A stretch of 64,000 nt of DNA from Phoebastria nigripes (taxonomy: Eukaryota; Chordata; Aves; Procellariiformes; Diomedeidae): contig JAYKAV010003443.1 in the NCBI GenBank assembly GCA_035582835.1, positions 1,761,599-1,825,598 on the forward strand, read 5' to 3'. Positions 26,670-37,834 of the stretch are shown one piece after another (position 1 is the stretch's first letter; each line of letters starts with the position of its first letter). The translations under genes and the position numbers were made by a program. The notes under the pieces were generated by a model. It searched no databases. It saw only the letters and a program-made list of their open reading frames with translations, and was not told where the DNA came from.

Positions 26670-27168
26670 GAGCAAGGCTGCAATTCCAATTAAGCTGGCT
26701 TTTTGGTAAATATCATAGCCCTTTCCCCACAAAGGAACTCGCAAATCACTTGTGTTACATACTGTTTCACTACAGTCCTATTTATGCTCCTTTTCTAGTT
26801 CCACACTTAGTAGTGTATTAAAAATAAAAAGGTAGAACATCTTTTAGAGATGTTTTGTGCCTTTAAAGATGATTGCAGTCATCAGTGCTCACACAGGCTG
26901 TTAATTCTACTGAATGATTAAAAGAATGTGTTTATTGAATGTCTATGCCTTGTGCTTTGTAAACCCTGGGAATGACCAGAAAGGACCTTGGTAGACTACC
27001 AACAGCGCGATGCAGTTGTGAGCCCTTCTCCTAGATTGACACTAGCTATTTCATCAAACTGGTTAGGAAGGAAGCAAATTTCAACTTAGGAAGGCAAGAG
27101 GCCAACATACAAACTCTAGATGTGTCCTAGTATTCATGCATATACTTGCTGCGCATTAGGGATTTCTT

Positions 27169-27186
27169 GGGGGGGGGGGGNGGGGG
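27169..27186. repeat. Poly-G run with unresolved base
   Basis: Eighteen positions, all G except an N at 27181. The length is likely uncertain. Confidence 0.8.
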
Positions 27187-29987
27187 TTATGTCTCATCTC
27201 ATGTCGTCTTCATGACACTATCGCTAAGAAGCATCAAAATACGTGGGGTTTTTATGTGAACTGTAATTTCCCCGAAGCAAAAAATTGCTGATCCAATAAA
27301 GGGTCTAAAGTACATAGTCATTAAAGAATTTGAAAGATGAAGTAGCTCCACCCTTGTCTTTTTTCCCAGCTTTATAAACCAATAATTTTAAAAGACAGCT
27401 TTCCAGATGTAGTGAGAATAGATGAGGGCCCCTAATGGAAGTAGTATCTTTCACTTCAGTCTTATTTCATCTCTAAGATATGGCTTAATGATCTAAAAAT
27501 TAGTTAAGCTCTGACTTTGATGGAAGGGAGTAACGTGGGAGTCCGTACAAGAGTTAAGGTAGCGGCAGCCCTGCCTCTTTGACCTTTGCCACCTTCATCC
27601 GTGACTCATGGGGGCTTTCCCACCTGGAATCGGCAAAACTGGACAGCAGAAAAAACATCAGTAACTGTTTTCCCTCAAACGCCACAGCTTTGCATAAAGA
27701 CAAAACTGATCAGTGTAATGCTTGCCTATGGCTTTGATCACTCTTGGACCAAAAATTGCTGGTTTTTGTCTCCCATAACATTTGATCACGCGCTGGGAGC
27801 ACAGCTCCTCTATTTTGCAGCTGGTCATAGACTCTTGTCACCTGATTCATCCTGTATGACACAGCACAGTTGTCATCTTTAAATCATCTGATATATACTG
27901 ATCATCTACTAACTTGCTGCTTTTGTAAAATTAACTGGAAGTCATATTCCTTGTCCCCTCTTGGTGAATACTTTTACTTCCACCAGAATATATAATTCTA
28001 ATGGTCTTTTTTTTTTTTCAGAGTCCTGCTTTCAAGGCCATTGACTGATGTTTCATAACATCTCGATTCCCAGATAAAAAGTAGAGCCATGTGTCATTTT
28101 AAAGTAATAGTAATGTTACTTCTAAAATGGCAGTCTGGTTTTATATGCAAATCAACACAAATCTGACATGTAATCTTTAAAGTTGTAGATAACATTAGAA
28201 ATTGGCATTATTCTGGGACTCACAAAAAAATGCTGGTTTGAGTTTGAGGGTGGGTTGTTTTTTTTCCCCCTCTGTTGACACTGGACGCCCGAAGGAGGCC
28301 TCTCATTCATCCGGCTGAACGGCAGCGTCGGCGAGGGCTGTGAAGCGACATGGAGAGGGAAAGAATTGCTGCTGGTTTCCAGTGACGTCCTGGGACTCGC
28401 TGGGCTCTGTACAGCCTCCCAGCTGCAAAATCAGCGTCACGGAGGCTGACACCTATTGAAGCACTTGCTGAAGGCAGCTCCTTGTTGCTCGGGAAGATCT
28501 TTCCAGAGCCCAAAGGAAGGCCTGTAAAAGCTGCTGGCCATCCAGGGACACTCACTGAGGTGCATAATCGTGCTCCGTGCAGGTATTAGCTACATGTATT
28601 GTTTTCTGCCTTTGCTGAATCACCTCTGGTTAATGAGAATCTTGAATGACAGAATACTTAGCTAATCATTTAAAATGAATTAAAAGCAAATTTCCCAGCA
28701 ATACCAATGATCATTTCAAGAAACTCATAATCCTCTCCCCATCCTGCTCTTCTCACCCCTGAAAAACAACCTGGACTTGATGTAACNTGACTGAGGCCTG
28801 GGGACTGAAGGTATAGCGGTGATCATTGACCAGAGGATGTGGCTTGTAGTTGCAACTAAGAGCGAGAATGTCAGATGATAGAGTCTCAGGGTAATTCTTT
28901 TTGAATGTTTGATACTGGTAATACCAGCTCTCATCCACCTGATGGCAAAGTGAGTTGCAAGTTCTGCCACCCAAAAAAACCAACAGGGAAAAAAAAAAAG
29001 TGGGGGGGAAGAGGGGGAGTACAGCACATTTGTTAAGTGCCGTGCGCCTGTCTGCTGAGGGCAGGCGAAGCTGCTATCGCTGCTGTAGCTAGAGGCACTG
29101 AACAGCCTTTTCCACTGAGGTGAGCACAGCCCGAGCCTGGACCGCTTCTGTGGGTACTAAGACACAGTCCACCAGCGTCTGCACTACTCAGCCTGCTTAC
29201 CCTGAGACTCTATCATTGATTCTCTGGGAGCAAGTAACTATCTGAAGATTCTGGTGGGGGTTTTGTTGTTGGTTTTGGTTTTAAATGTGTAAGCAAAGTC
29301 TGGTTTTGAACTTCATCTCTTAATGGAAACACAGACAGTGAGACCCAAGTGCACCCTACAGGTTTCAAAATAAGATGCAAGAAGACAGGTATCCAAACCA
29401 CGAGCCCCCTCACCCTTTTTTTTTTTTTTTTTTTGAGATGGCCCATTTATTTCCAAGCCAATCTTATTATAATTAATTTCGGGGAAGAGAGAATCAAGGA
29501 AAAGCAACTATATTTGACACCACCAAAGCTCAAGGGGCCTCGCTCTTCTTTTATCCACCCATCATAATCCAGCTTTCTATACAGTCAATTCACGTCAGGT
29601 CCTGGTTTAAAACAATTCTCTTTATAGCACTGCAAAGAGCTTGCAGTGCAAGCTGAAAGCAGCAGCCCTGCCTCTGTGTTTGAGAGTAAAAGCAGTACGT
29701 TAGATAGTCAGATCTTCATTTTGGAAGATAATGGCGGGGTTTTTTCTTTCTACTAATACTAATATTTTTCAGTAGGAGGTATACAGAGTGTCAAATTTAA
29801 AAAAAGGATAAGCATTGTCTTTCTAACAGCTTATAAGCTCCTTTTTAAATAGACTTTCAGATGCCGTCAAACCCCTGAAAAAGAGAGCAGTGTTGCACGG
29901 ATATAGCCATAAGCATGCAAAATCACAACGGTAAAATCCCAATAACGTGGCGCCTACAGAGCCTGTGTGATTACAGCCTATATTTTT

Positions 29988-30027
29988 CATGCACATGTGT
30001 GCATGCACACGCATGCACACACACACA
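29988..30027. repeat. Second alternating purine-pyrimidine tract
   Basis: Forty bases of strict alternation built from GCACATGTGTGCATGCACAC-like units and ending in a CA repeat. It resembles the tract at 26633-26669 in composition and palindromic core. Confidence 0.8.
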
Positions 30028-31560
30028 GAGGCATTCAATAAAAGGGAAGAGGCAACTAGTGTGAATGTGAGCGTATGAAAAGTAAGAGTCATAAGACCAT
30101 GATCTTAGCTCAGTGCTTCCTTTTTTTTTTTTATTTTTTTTTTACTGTTTGCGTCGCCTCTTTGAGAAGGTCACAGGCAGAAAAAAAGGCTCTGTTGTGA
30201 GGCAATATGGTAAACTCCCTCAATGAATATTTTTAGTTATTTACTTTTAAAAACATTGTACTGTGCTTCTAAATCACGCATCGTAAAGCAGAGGCNATGT
30301 TTGAAGACCGTGTTTCCCCTCCTGTGGCTTATCTGAGTCTCGGTTGTCTCTTTGAGTGCAGACCCCCGGCGCAGGAGAGCCTTGCCTTCAGCTCTCTTAT
30401 CCCCCCCGCCCCGTGGCAGCAGGCTGACGTGGGGACGTTGGTAATGTGCAGGTTGCTGAATGCGCTTTAAACCCCCATCTTCAGCCTTCATCAAGGGGAA
30501 AAAAAAAAAAAAAAGATCAACCGAAGCTTGGTGCTACCGAGTGAAGCTGGCAGAAGACAAGTTCAAGCAAAATGATGTTGTCTTTTACGTACCACCGTTA
30601 CACTGGAAGTGCCGGCCATGGGATGGTGGGACTGCTAGGGTTTTCTGAAGGTTTAAGGAAAAAACTATACACGTTAATGGGAGAGAATTTCTTTTTGCCT
30701 GTGACTAAACGGGTGGGAGGGGTGCTCCAAGCTACAAGTAGTTGGTGGTGGAGTAGGGGAACACGTGGTATGTGCTGACCCTGCCCTTTTACACTCATTC
30801 CTAAGCATTTGGGGTTGGGTTTTTTTTGGCTTTTGGCCGGTAAAGCCTGGCCGGCCGTGCTCTCCAGCCCCTGCCCACCCAGTGGACACCCCTCAGCCCT
30901 GCCTCACCTGCCCGTGCCTCTCCCGGCAAGGCTGATGTCCTCCTGAGGCTGGGGCGGGCAGGCTCGGCTTTGGGGCTGTTGCAGGAAGGTGGAGGTAGGG
31001 GTTGACATTCTTGGCTGCTCTTAAGTAAAAGCCTGGTCACCCCCAACACCCAACACAAACTGCTCAGGGGGGTTGAGGTGCTGCTCTTCTTGTCCTTTGT
31101 AGTCCTCTGTCCCCCGGTGCTTTGCTTAGTCCAGGAAGGGCACACAATGAGAAAAAGATTCACTTGACCCTAAAATACATGCAACAGCTTTCCCATTTAC
31201 TTCAAGGTATTTTTAACCCACTCATAAATCAGAGGCGATGAAGGGCTCCTGGCTTCAGCAACTAAAGATTCAGCTGCAGATAAAAAAAAAACATTTGCTA
31301 ATCAGAGGGGGTTTTCAAGTTCCTGTATGTGATTATTCATCCTCATTACTACCATGAAGTACTAACTTCAATAGCGAGCTAATGTCTGAGTCACCGTGAT
31401 GCTGCTGTTAAAAAGCACAACATTGGCAGCCCTTGTGATGGGCTTCTAAGGCTTGCAGTAGTTGTGCTTTTCTCAAATGGCATCTGAAGCAAAAATAATT
31501 CGTTTCAAAAGTTTCAGCTTTCATTAAATAGGTATATTTCTATTTTATGCATGGTGATAG

Positions 31561-31612
31561 ATGATGATATATAAATATATATAAGATATATGTTCTATAT
31601 ATAAAAAATGAT
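31561..31612. repeat. AT-rich low-complexity block
   Basis: Runs of ATATAT interrupted by AAGATATATG-type units; simple low-complexity DNA. Confidence 0.6.
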
Positions 31613-32469
31613 GACCTGAAAATATGTATATTCACTTTTTTTTTTTGGGGGGGGGCATCATAAGCACCCATAGTTTGGCAGTGTAATGCAACACTTTGGG
31701 GGGGAGGTGTACACAATTACAATTTTTGTTACAGCAGTGAGGTGACTGTGTGGTATGTGACACTTGTGGGACTCCAGCGCTAGCACCTGCTTTAAAGCTN
31801 CAGCTCTCGGGCCTTATGGGTGAAGGGCTGTTTGATGTAGCGAAGACTTGGGTCAGTCAGGGTTGCTAGGCTGCCTGCCCAAGGCAAAATAAGAGACACA
31901 GAAGCAACTCCTATGAGATACAGCTAGGGCAAAGAACTTGGCAGATGAGAACACCAGCCGTAATCCTAAATCAGTCTCACGGTTAGNGGGTGGGGGGCAA
32001 GGGTTTAACAATATTTGCATGTACTGTTTCAGTATAAACACTATATAAATACAGCAACTAATATCGATTAAAAAAAAAAATGTGATGAGTGTATATAAAA
32101 ACATGTACTGGACAGAAGTCAGAAGATGAAACATGAAACATAAACAGAAGTAATTTTTTTTTTTTTTTTAATTAAGACAACATATAAATGTCATGTCAGT
32201 TAAAGAGCACACACATGTTTCTGGTAGTACCGAAGCTGTAACTACAAAAAGACAGACGTTACTGCAACAGCTCAGAAAGTGCAAGTGAAACTCTGTAGTT
32301 TTATGGCGTGTTTCCGACTGACCTGAAGAGGTGCAGGACACAGCAGTTGCTATCCTTACAGAAAAGCTGCTAGGGAAGGCTGGGAAATGCTCTTTGCTCT
32401 GACGGGCTTTCCCTCCGCAAGTTAAGCCCGAGGACTTTTCCTCATACTTATACACTGTTAGTGCTGGAG

Positions 32470-32545
32470 AATCACAGAATCGTAGAAAATCTCAAGTAGG
32501 AAAGGACCCATAAGGATCCAGAAATCACATAGACTGACTCCAAAA
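32470..32545 (-). mobile_element. CR1 LINE 3'-end fragment (diverged)
   Basis: The stretch AATCACAGAATCGTAGAA followed by a TCTCAAGT-type block, GAAAGGACCCATAAGGATC and GACTGACTCC matches, from memory, the reverse complement of the avian CR1 3' end, whose terminal repeats are ATTCTATG-like. The element is therefore on the minus strand with its 3' end at the left. Only about 75 bases are recognisable and several positions differ from the consensus, so it is an old 5'-truncated copy. Confidence 0.75.
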
Positions 32546-35500
32546 AGTGTATGCCATGGGCCGGTTAGATTAGGTGTGTTTTCTGCCGACTATAAAAAAG
32601 AAGAGAAAACCTTCCTCCTTTCAGCTGCAGGCCAATACCCCTTTCTGTTTTCAGAACATACCTGTATTTTGATTGATTACTACTACTCCCGTCCTTTCCC
32701 AGCTCTTTTAAGGCTCTCTTCTGTAGCCTGCTTTTACCTAGCAGCTAGCAGTACGTTTGCACGTACCGCAGGTTGCTGGATGGAAAGAAAGCAGCCAGGG
32801 AGGCTGATGCAAGAAGCTGCTGTACCAGAGCCACTGAGACCAAGCAAAGGCTTTGGGGAGAAACTCTTGATTTATCAAGCCAGGTAATTCTTCTGCTATA
32901 AACTAGTGTGGTAAATGGCTTATATGTTTTCTTTAATGAGCAAGAACTATGTATTCCTGGAGTCATTCCCCACATCATGAAATATTTTAGGCCAGTTCAT
33001 CTACCTATAGTGAGGTTTGACTTCTTAAATTTTTAAATAACTTCATGCTAGAACAGGCAGGGCTACAGAGCACGCAGAGCTGTGATTTTTTTTTTTTTTA
33101 ATCCCCTGGCTTCTCACTGCCTTTTGCCAGCAAAGGGGAAAGAGATTTGTGCCCAGCAAAGGTGACTGCTTTCCGCTGCCCTGGCCCGGAGCCACCGGCA
33201 GCGTAGGGGAGGAACTGCACCAACCGTCTATAGCTGGAGCTTGCAAACTGCCTCAGAGGTGAGGAGCCGTGAGACTAAAACCCCCATGTTGGTAGCAAAC
33301 AGCATCCAGCGCACGCCCCATCAGTCTGAAACCATTCGTATTATTCAGTGAGGCTGAGGAAAAAAGCAAAATTCTTCCTGTCAGGGCGCACGACGTAAGT
33401 GTTGGATTACAAGACTGGAAGTGAAGTTACACAAAAAAAAAAAAAATCCCTAACAAGCTAGTTGTCAAAAACATACCTGAAATGGTTCTCTGCTCCTCAC
33501 GGTGATGAAGACCCCTCCTCTTCCCCTCCTCCCCCAGCACCTTCTAGCCCTTTCTGTGGGGGAAACGACTTCAGCGAATACTTTGCCCTTAGTTAAACGT
33601 TAACTCACAGAACCAGCTTCCCTGATTAACCTTCTGGTTACGCCCTGCGATTAACTCCGGCCACTGCTAATGGAGAGGCTGGGCAGCCTTCGCTTTTATA
33701 GCCNGGGGATTTTGTGCGTCAGGGAGTAGGGTAACACTTGGCTAAGCTTACTCAAGATAGAAAAATGTTTTTAAATGTAAATGCCTTATCTTTGACTTAA
33801 TACAAATAATGCTAACGCAAGGTGAGCACGAAGTGCTTGGTGTCCGTGTAATTTTGTTGTGTGGGCCCCCATAACCGGGGTCTGTAACCAAAAAAAGTGG
33901 GGGTCAAAAGCGGGGTGCTGGCATCCTGCCCGCAGGCTGCTCAGGTTAGGTCAGCAGCTTCTAATACGCCCGAGAAAAGAGCTGGATGTTTGGCCTCAGG
34001 GAGATCTGAGGCACGTTTGCATCTATCATTCCTCTTCAAAATGCCAAGTTATTTCCATTTCTTAGCGGTGAAGCACAAGGTGCGTGTGCCTAAGGCGCAG
34101 CACCCAGGCGTGCAGGGTGTTTCGGTGCAGAACAAGCTCTGGGCTTAGGTGGAACCTGGAATTTCTATTTTTTCCCTTGGGTTTTGCTTGCATTATTCTG
34201 CCAGCACTGTGCTGAGATGTACCCACTGCTACACCCACCCCTCGACACAAACCGTCCCCCTGTGCCACCTCCCTCCAGCAGCCACGGGCCTTTGCCCACC
34301 CCAAAGGGGAAAGCTTGCGGTGCTGGGAAGGAACAGGGAAGTCGGCTCGGTTCCTGGGATCTTGCCAACGAGGAAAAGTCTGTGGGGAACAAATGACGAG
34401 GCCGTTTCTCCTGGAGGTGCTATGGATGTCTGTTTGCATAATTAATAAAAATCCATCGGATTTCCATCAGCAAAAGCTGGGGGTGATGCAAACCGTGAGA
34501 TGACCCTGGAGACAGGGGCAGGCTCTGGGAAGGCACCGTAACGAGCGGTGGAACGGGCTACTAAATATAGCACTGGAAGCTGCAATCAGGAATATATTTT
34601 CTGCAATGCTAACCAATTAGAGGGAGTGACATTAAATTGGTATACATTTCCACCAATTTCCATATCGCAGCTGTTTCTTTTCTAGAAACTCTCCTTTTGT
34701 AGAAAGAACGGTTGAAATTGTGTGTCTATGCGCGATCTTAGGTGCTGCTATTGCGATAGCGATGCTGTGATTGCACCGCTGGAAGGACTGCAAAAAGAAA
34801 TACGGCCATCCAGGGCTTTATAGCTGCTGCTAAATCAATTACATACATTTTTATTTAGAAATAGCGTAAAGCCTGCTCCCCTTTACACACTCATACTTCA
34901 GTATCTACTGTTAAGGCTATTTCATAGCCAAAGGAGTACCTGCCACACTGGCAGAGGTCTGCCTGTCACGAAATGCCACTGTTTGGCCGCTTTCAGAGCT
35001 GGCCGGGAGGAACGGGATGGGTCCTCGCCTTCTGCCTCAGAGCTGTGCCAGGAGGACCCGACCTGCATCAGCTGCGGTTGCGTCTGCCCTGCAGGACAGC
35101 CGCCCATTTCCCACCCTGGAGTTATCCTTCTGGGCCGATGGAAACAGCGCTGCATTCGGACAAGGACTAGCGATGTGTATTCTCTGCGTGCTTGCAATAA
35201 AATCTAATTGCTCTGTTCAACCAGCAGTCGAACGCTGTTGAATTATACTCGGTACGTACCATCTCGTACTGTACTGACTAGTCACAGAATAGTATTTCTG
35301 GATGGGACCGCAGCTTCCACCCAGAAATGATGCAGTGGCTGAGCAGTGCATTTTAGCAACAAACTACTTCTAGCAAGTTTCTCCTTTCAAAGGCAAAATC
35401 TGTTTTAGACTAAAGGAGAATCAAAGCCACACCGCTTTTAGCTATTAGCAATCACAATAACCTCTCGGGGAGTCTTACTTTCTTTTAATGTACGAGAACA

Positions 35501-36882
35501 GCAGTTTATGTTAATCAAGGAGAAAAACCCCAACGTTTCATCGCAGACTGTTTGGAGGTATGCCAGAAGCATCTGAGGATGGGGAAAGTAGTCACACTCG
35601 GTGCTTTGATGCTTGCTGACAGGCACTATACCAGAGAAAAAGGCACAGCATCACTTTTTGAATTACAATGTTTGAACTACTTTAATAGAGTCATTCCAAC
35701 ATTGATACTTCAAATGGACATCCGCAATGACACCAACCNTGTTTTGGTTGGCGAAGGCAAATACATGAAGGTATTTAGAGCCAAAGCCAGAAAGAATTTG
35801 GCTACTGTGGCGCGTAGTCAAACTTCCAGTTGCCAGAATAGGACCTGCAGCCCCGAGTTAAGCTGCTGGCCTGAGCACCGAGGGATGGGGGCAGTTCCCC
35901 CAGATGTGTGACCAGAGGAAGGCTGCGGAGGGAGGCCGGTGGTTAGGGCTGCTCTCTTGATCCGAGTACCTCTCTTTATAATCCAAGCCATTCATAATCT
36001 TATTGGTTAAAGTCGGTAACGGAGACACTTGGTAAGCACCTTACGTACAAAAGGGTGCCCGAGTCCACTAGGACTGCCTCAATATGCAGCTTAGGGTATT
36101 TTTCTGTTTGAGATTACAACAAAAGGTGTAAAACAACTTCAAATATAAACTCTTCAAAATTTGAAGATGTTTAGTCCTAGGAATTTTACAAATANTTTAA
36201 TAGAAACTAACTGTCCATCTCTGCACCTCACCAACCCCAAGAAACTACAAAGTCAGACAGGATTTGCTAACTTGCATATGCCAGGATTAATTGCATCCCG
36301 TAATGCTAATTTTTGATGATGTAGCTGTGGCAAGCTGTTTTGGAACCAAGGGCATTTTAAGTGCACATGTGATAANCATGAACTCAGAGGACTGCCTGGC
36401 ATTTGGTGTGTACAGTGCCTTCATCAGGTGAAGGTCTTCATTTAGGTGTCGGAGTCCCTTTACTAGTGTTATGAAAAAGACTTCAGTCTCTGGGGAAAAA
36501 AGAAATCAACAACAATTTAATTCCCTCTTCTCTTGGGAACGGGAAAAGCACCTTATATGCTGCAATAAGATAAATNTTATCTGAGATCATTCCTGGAGTT
36601 ACATGCCTCGTGGTGGGCATGACGTACCCTACTACTCACAGCACTTTCTCAAGATAGGAACTTACTTTCCAAGCCCTGTTCAAATGAACGTGCTGTGTTA
36701 ATTTACACAGTGGGATAAGTAATCTACCACTTCATGCTCAAGGCCTGCAGGCAAGACATTCACTCGACAGGCACCTCTAAGCCTACCTGAAAGTGAATCA
36801 TAAAGTACATACGGGAACTTTATGCACCTCAGGAGATGATGGAAGCTGACTGGAAGCTGTAGTTCCTTGGTCCAGAGGAGCA

Positions 36883-36904
36883 GGAGGTCCTCTAGAGAAC
36901 CTCC
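36883..36904. repeat. Near-perfect 22-bp palindrome
   Basis: GGAGGTCCTCTAGAGAACCTCC is self-complementary except for one mismatched pair, centred on CTCTAGAG. No recognised site is known to me. Confidence 0.7.
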
Positions 36905-37381
36905 AACAGAGGACCTTGGTCTAGATCTGTAATAAATTTTAGCAGAATGGGCCCCAAAATAAGCATTTTTTTTAAACTTTCAGTCTCCAAAGACGAAATA
37001 GAAAAACCTGAACTGAATTCAGAGTATCTAAGTTACTCCGTAAGAGGAGCTACTGCAACTCCAGTTCCTACCACACCCTAGCATTACACTTCAGCACTAA
37101 AACTAATTGTACCGACACATGTACACCCCACAGAATCCACATTTTGACAGAGGTACCTGAATGGCATTGGCAAGGCTTTGCATCATAAACTTCACCTGCC
37201 CCCNTGCCTGCCAAGAAGAAAAGGAAAAGCACTCCGAAGCTCAGTAATGAAGTGGGTCCTTCATGATCTTTCACCCACTATCGTATCATCCAAATCATTC
37301 ATTGGGTAAGGGGGAGAAATCGAGATAGCAGTTGGAGGGGGGAAATACTCCACAACCAGTTTCTTTTAAAAATGAATTGTA

Positions 37382-37387
37382 TTTAAT
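37382..37387 (-). terminator. Candidate poly(A) signal ATTAAA for the tetraspan gene
   Basis: The minus strand reads ATTAAA about 344 bases after the tetraspan stop codon at 37731. It is the nearest reasonable hexamer downstream; the assignment is tentative. Confidence 0.35.
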
Positions 37388-37730
37388 ATTTGAATGCCTA
37401 AGGCTAGCACTGCTAGACAAATTGCATGGTGAATTCCAGTGGAATAAAACATGACTTAAGTACAAAAGCTGGAGGGAAAAATGCTCACGCTTTCCAGAGG
37501 CAATGAGGTATTTTAACTATACAAAGTCTGAATGTCCAAAACCATCTGCAGATCTTCCCCTTTGCACTGTGATCTTTGCTGAACGTTGGGCATTCAATAG
37601 TTCTCTCTTTCTGTGTGTGTTTTTCAAAAGGCCAAGGAAAAGTGCATAACCATCTTTAAAGATGAAGAACTTCTTACATCTCTCTTGCCACATTTTTAGA
37701 CTAGTAGCTTTAAAATGTTTGACCGCTTTT

Positions 37731-37834
37731 TCAAGCCATTCTGATATATGGTGGAGGTTTGGATGCGTCTTCCTCTGCATCTAAGTCCTGGGCTGGAAAC
37801 CGATCTGGGAAGTTAAAAATTCTGCCCCCAGGAC
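37731..37834 (-). CDS. Tetraspan gene coding exon 6 (last)
   Basis: After acceptor CCCCACACAG the exon completes a split Ser codon and encodes PGGRIFNFPDRF, an acidic stretch (DLDAEEDA) and KPPPYIRMA, with TGA at 37733-37731. The PPPY motif lies five residues before the final residue. Confidence 0.8.

Larger units (their letters stand above)
23712..26840 (+). other. RAB33B: RAB33B 3' UTR and downstream flank
   Basis: AT-rich sequence without credible ORFs. AATAAA hexamers occur at 24567, 24761, 24984, 25163, 25604, 26187 and near 26822, so several 3' ends are possible. A 110-bp imperfect tandem duplication spans 25502-25705, and its first copy contains the 25604 signal. T-rich runs follow at about 25720-25757. 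The true end cannot be fixed from sequence. Confidence 0.5.
26841..37330. other. Intergenic region between RAB33B and the tetraspan gene
   Basis: No gene is recognised. Contents are a poly-G run with an N at 27169-27186, a second Z-DNA-prone tract at 29988-30027, an AT-repeat block at about 31561-31612, a CR1 LINE end at about 32470-32545, and many short homopolymers. ORFs of up to about 120 codons start at GTG or TTG and match nothing I know. A moderately GC-rich patch at 28290-28560 has no recognisable exon. Confidence 0.6.

Noticed and set aside
28307..28555. GC-richer patch with an 82-codon minus-strand ORF
   Set aside because: No splice signals matched a coding frame and the peptide is unfamiliar.
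35282..35320. Possible second CR1 end (CACAGAATAG... GGATGGGACC)
   Set aside because: It is vaguely like the CR1 terminus but too short and diverged to call without an alignment.
35552..35911. 119-codon plus-strand ORF
   Set aside because: It starts at TTG, contains an N and has no recognisable similarity.
37068..37274. 68-codon minus-strand ORF with a hydrophobic stretch after the tetraspan stop
   Set aside because: It starts at GTG, lies in the likely 3' UTR and contains an N; not needed to explain the gene.
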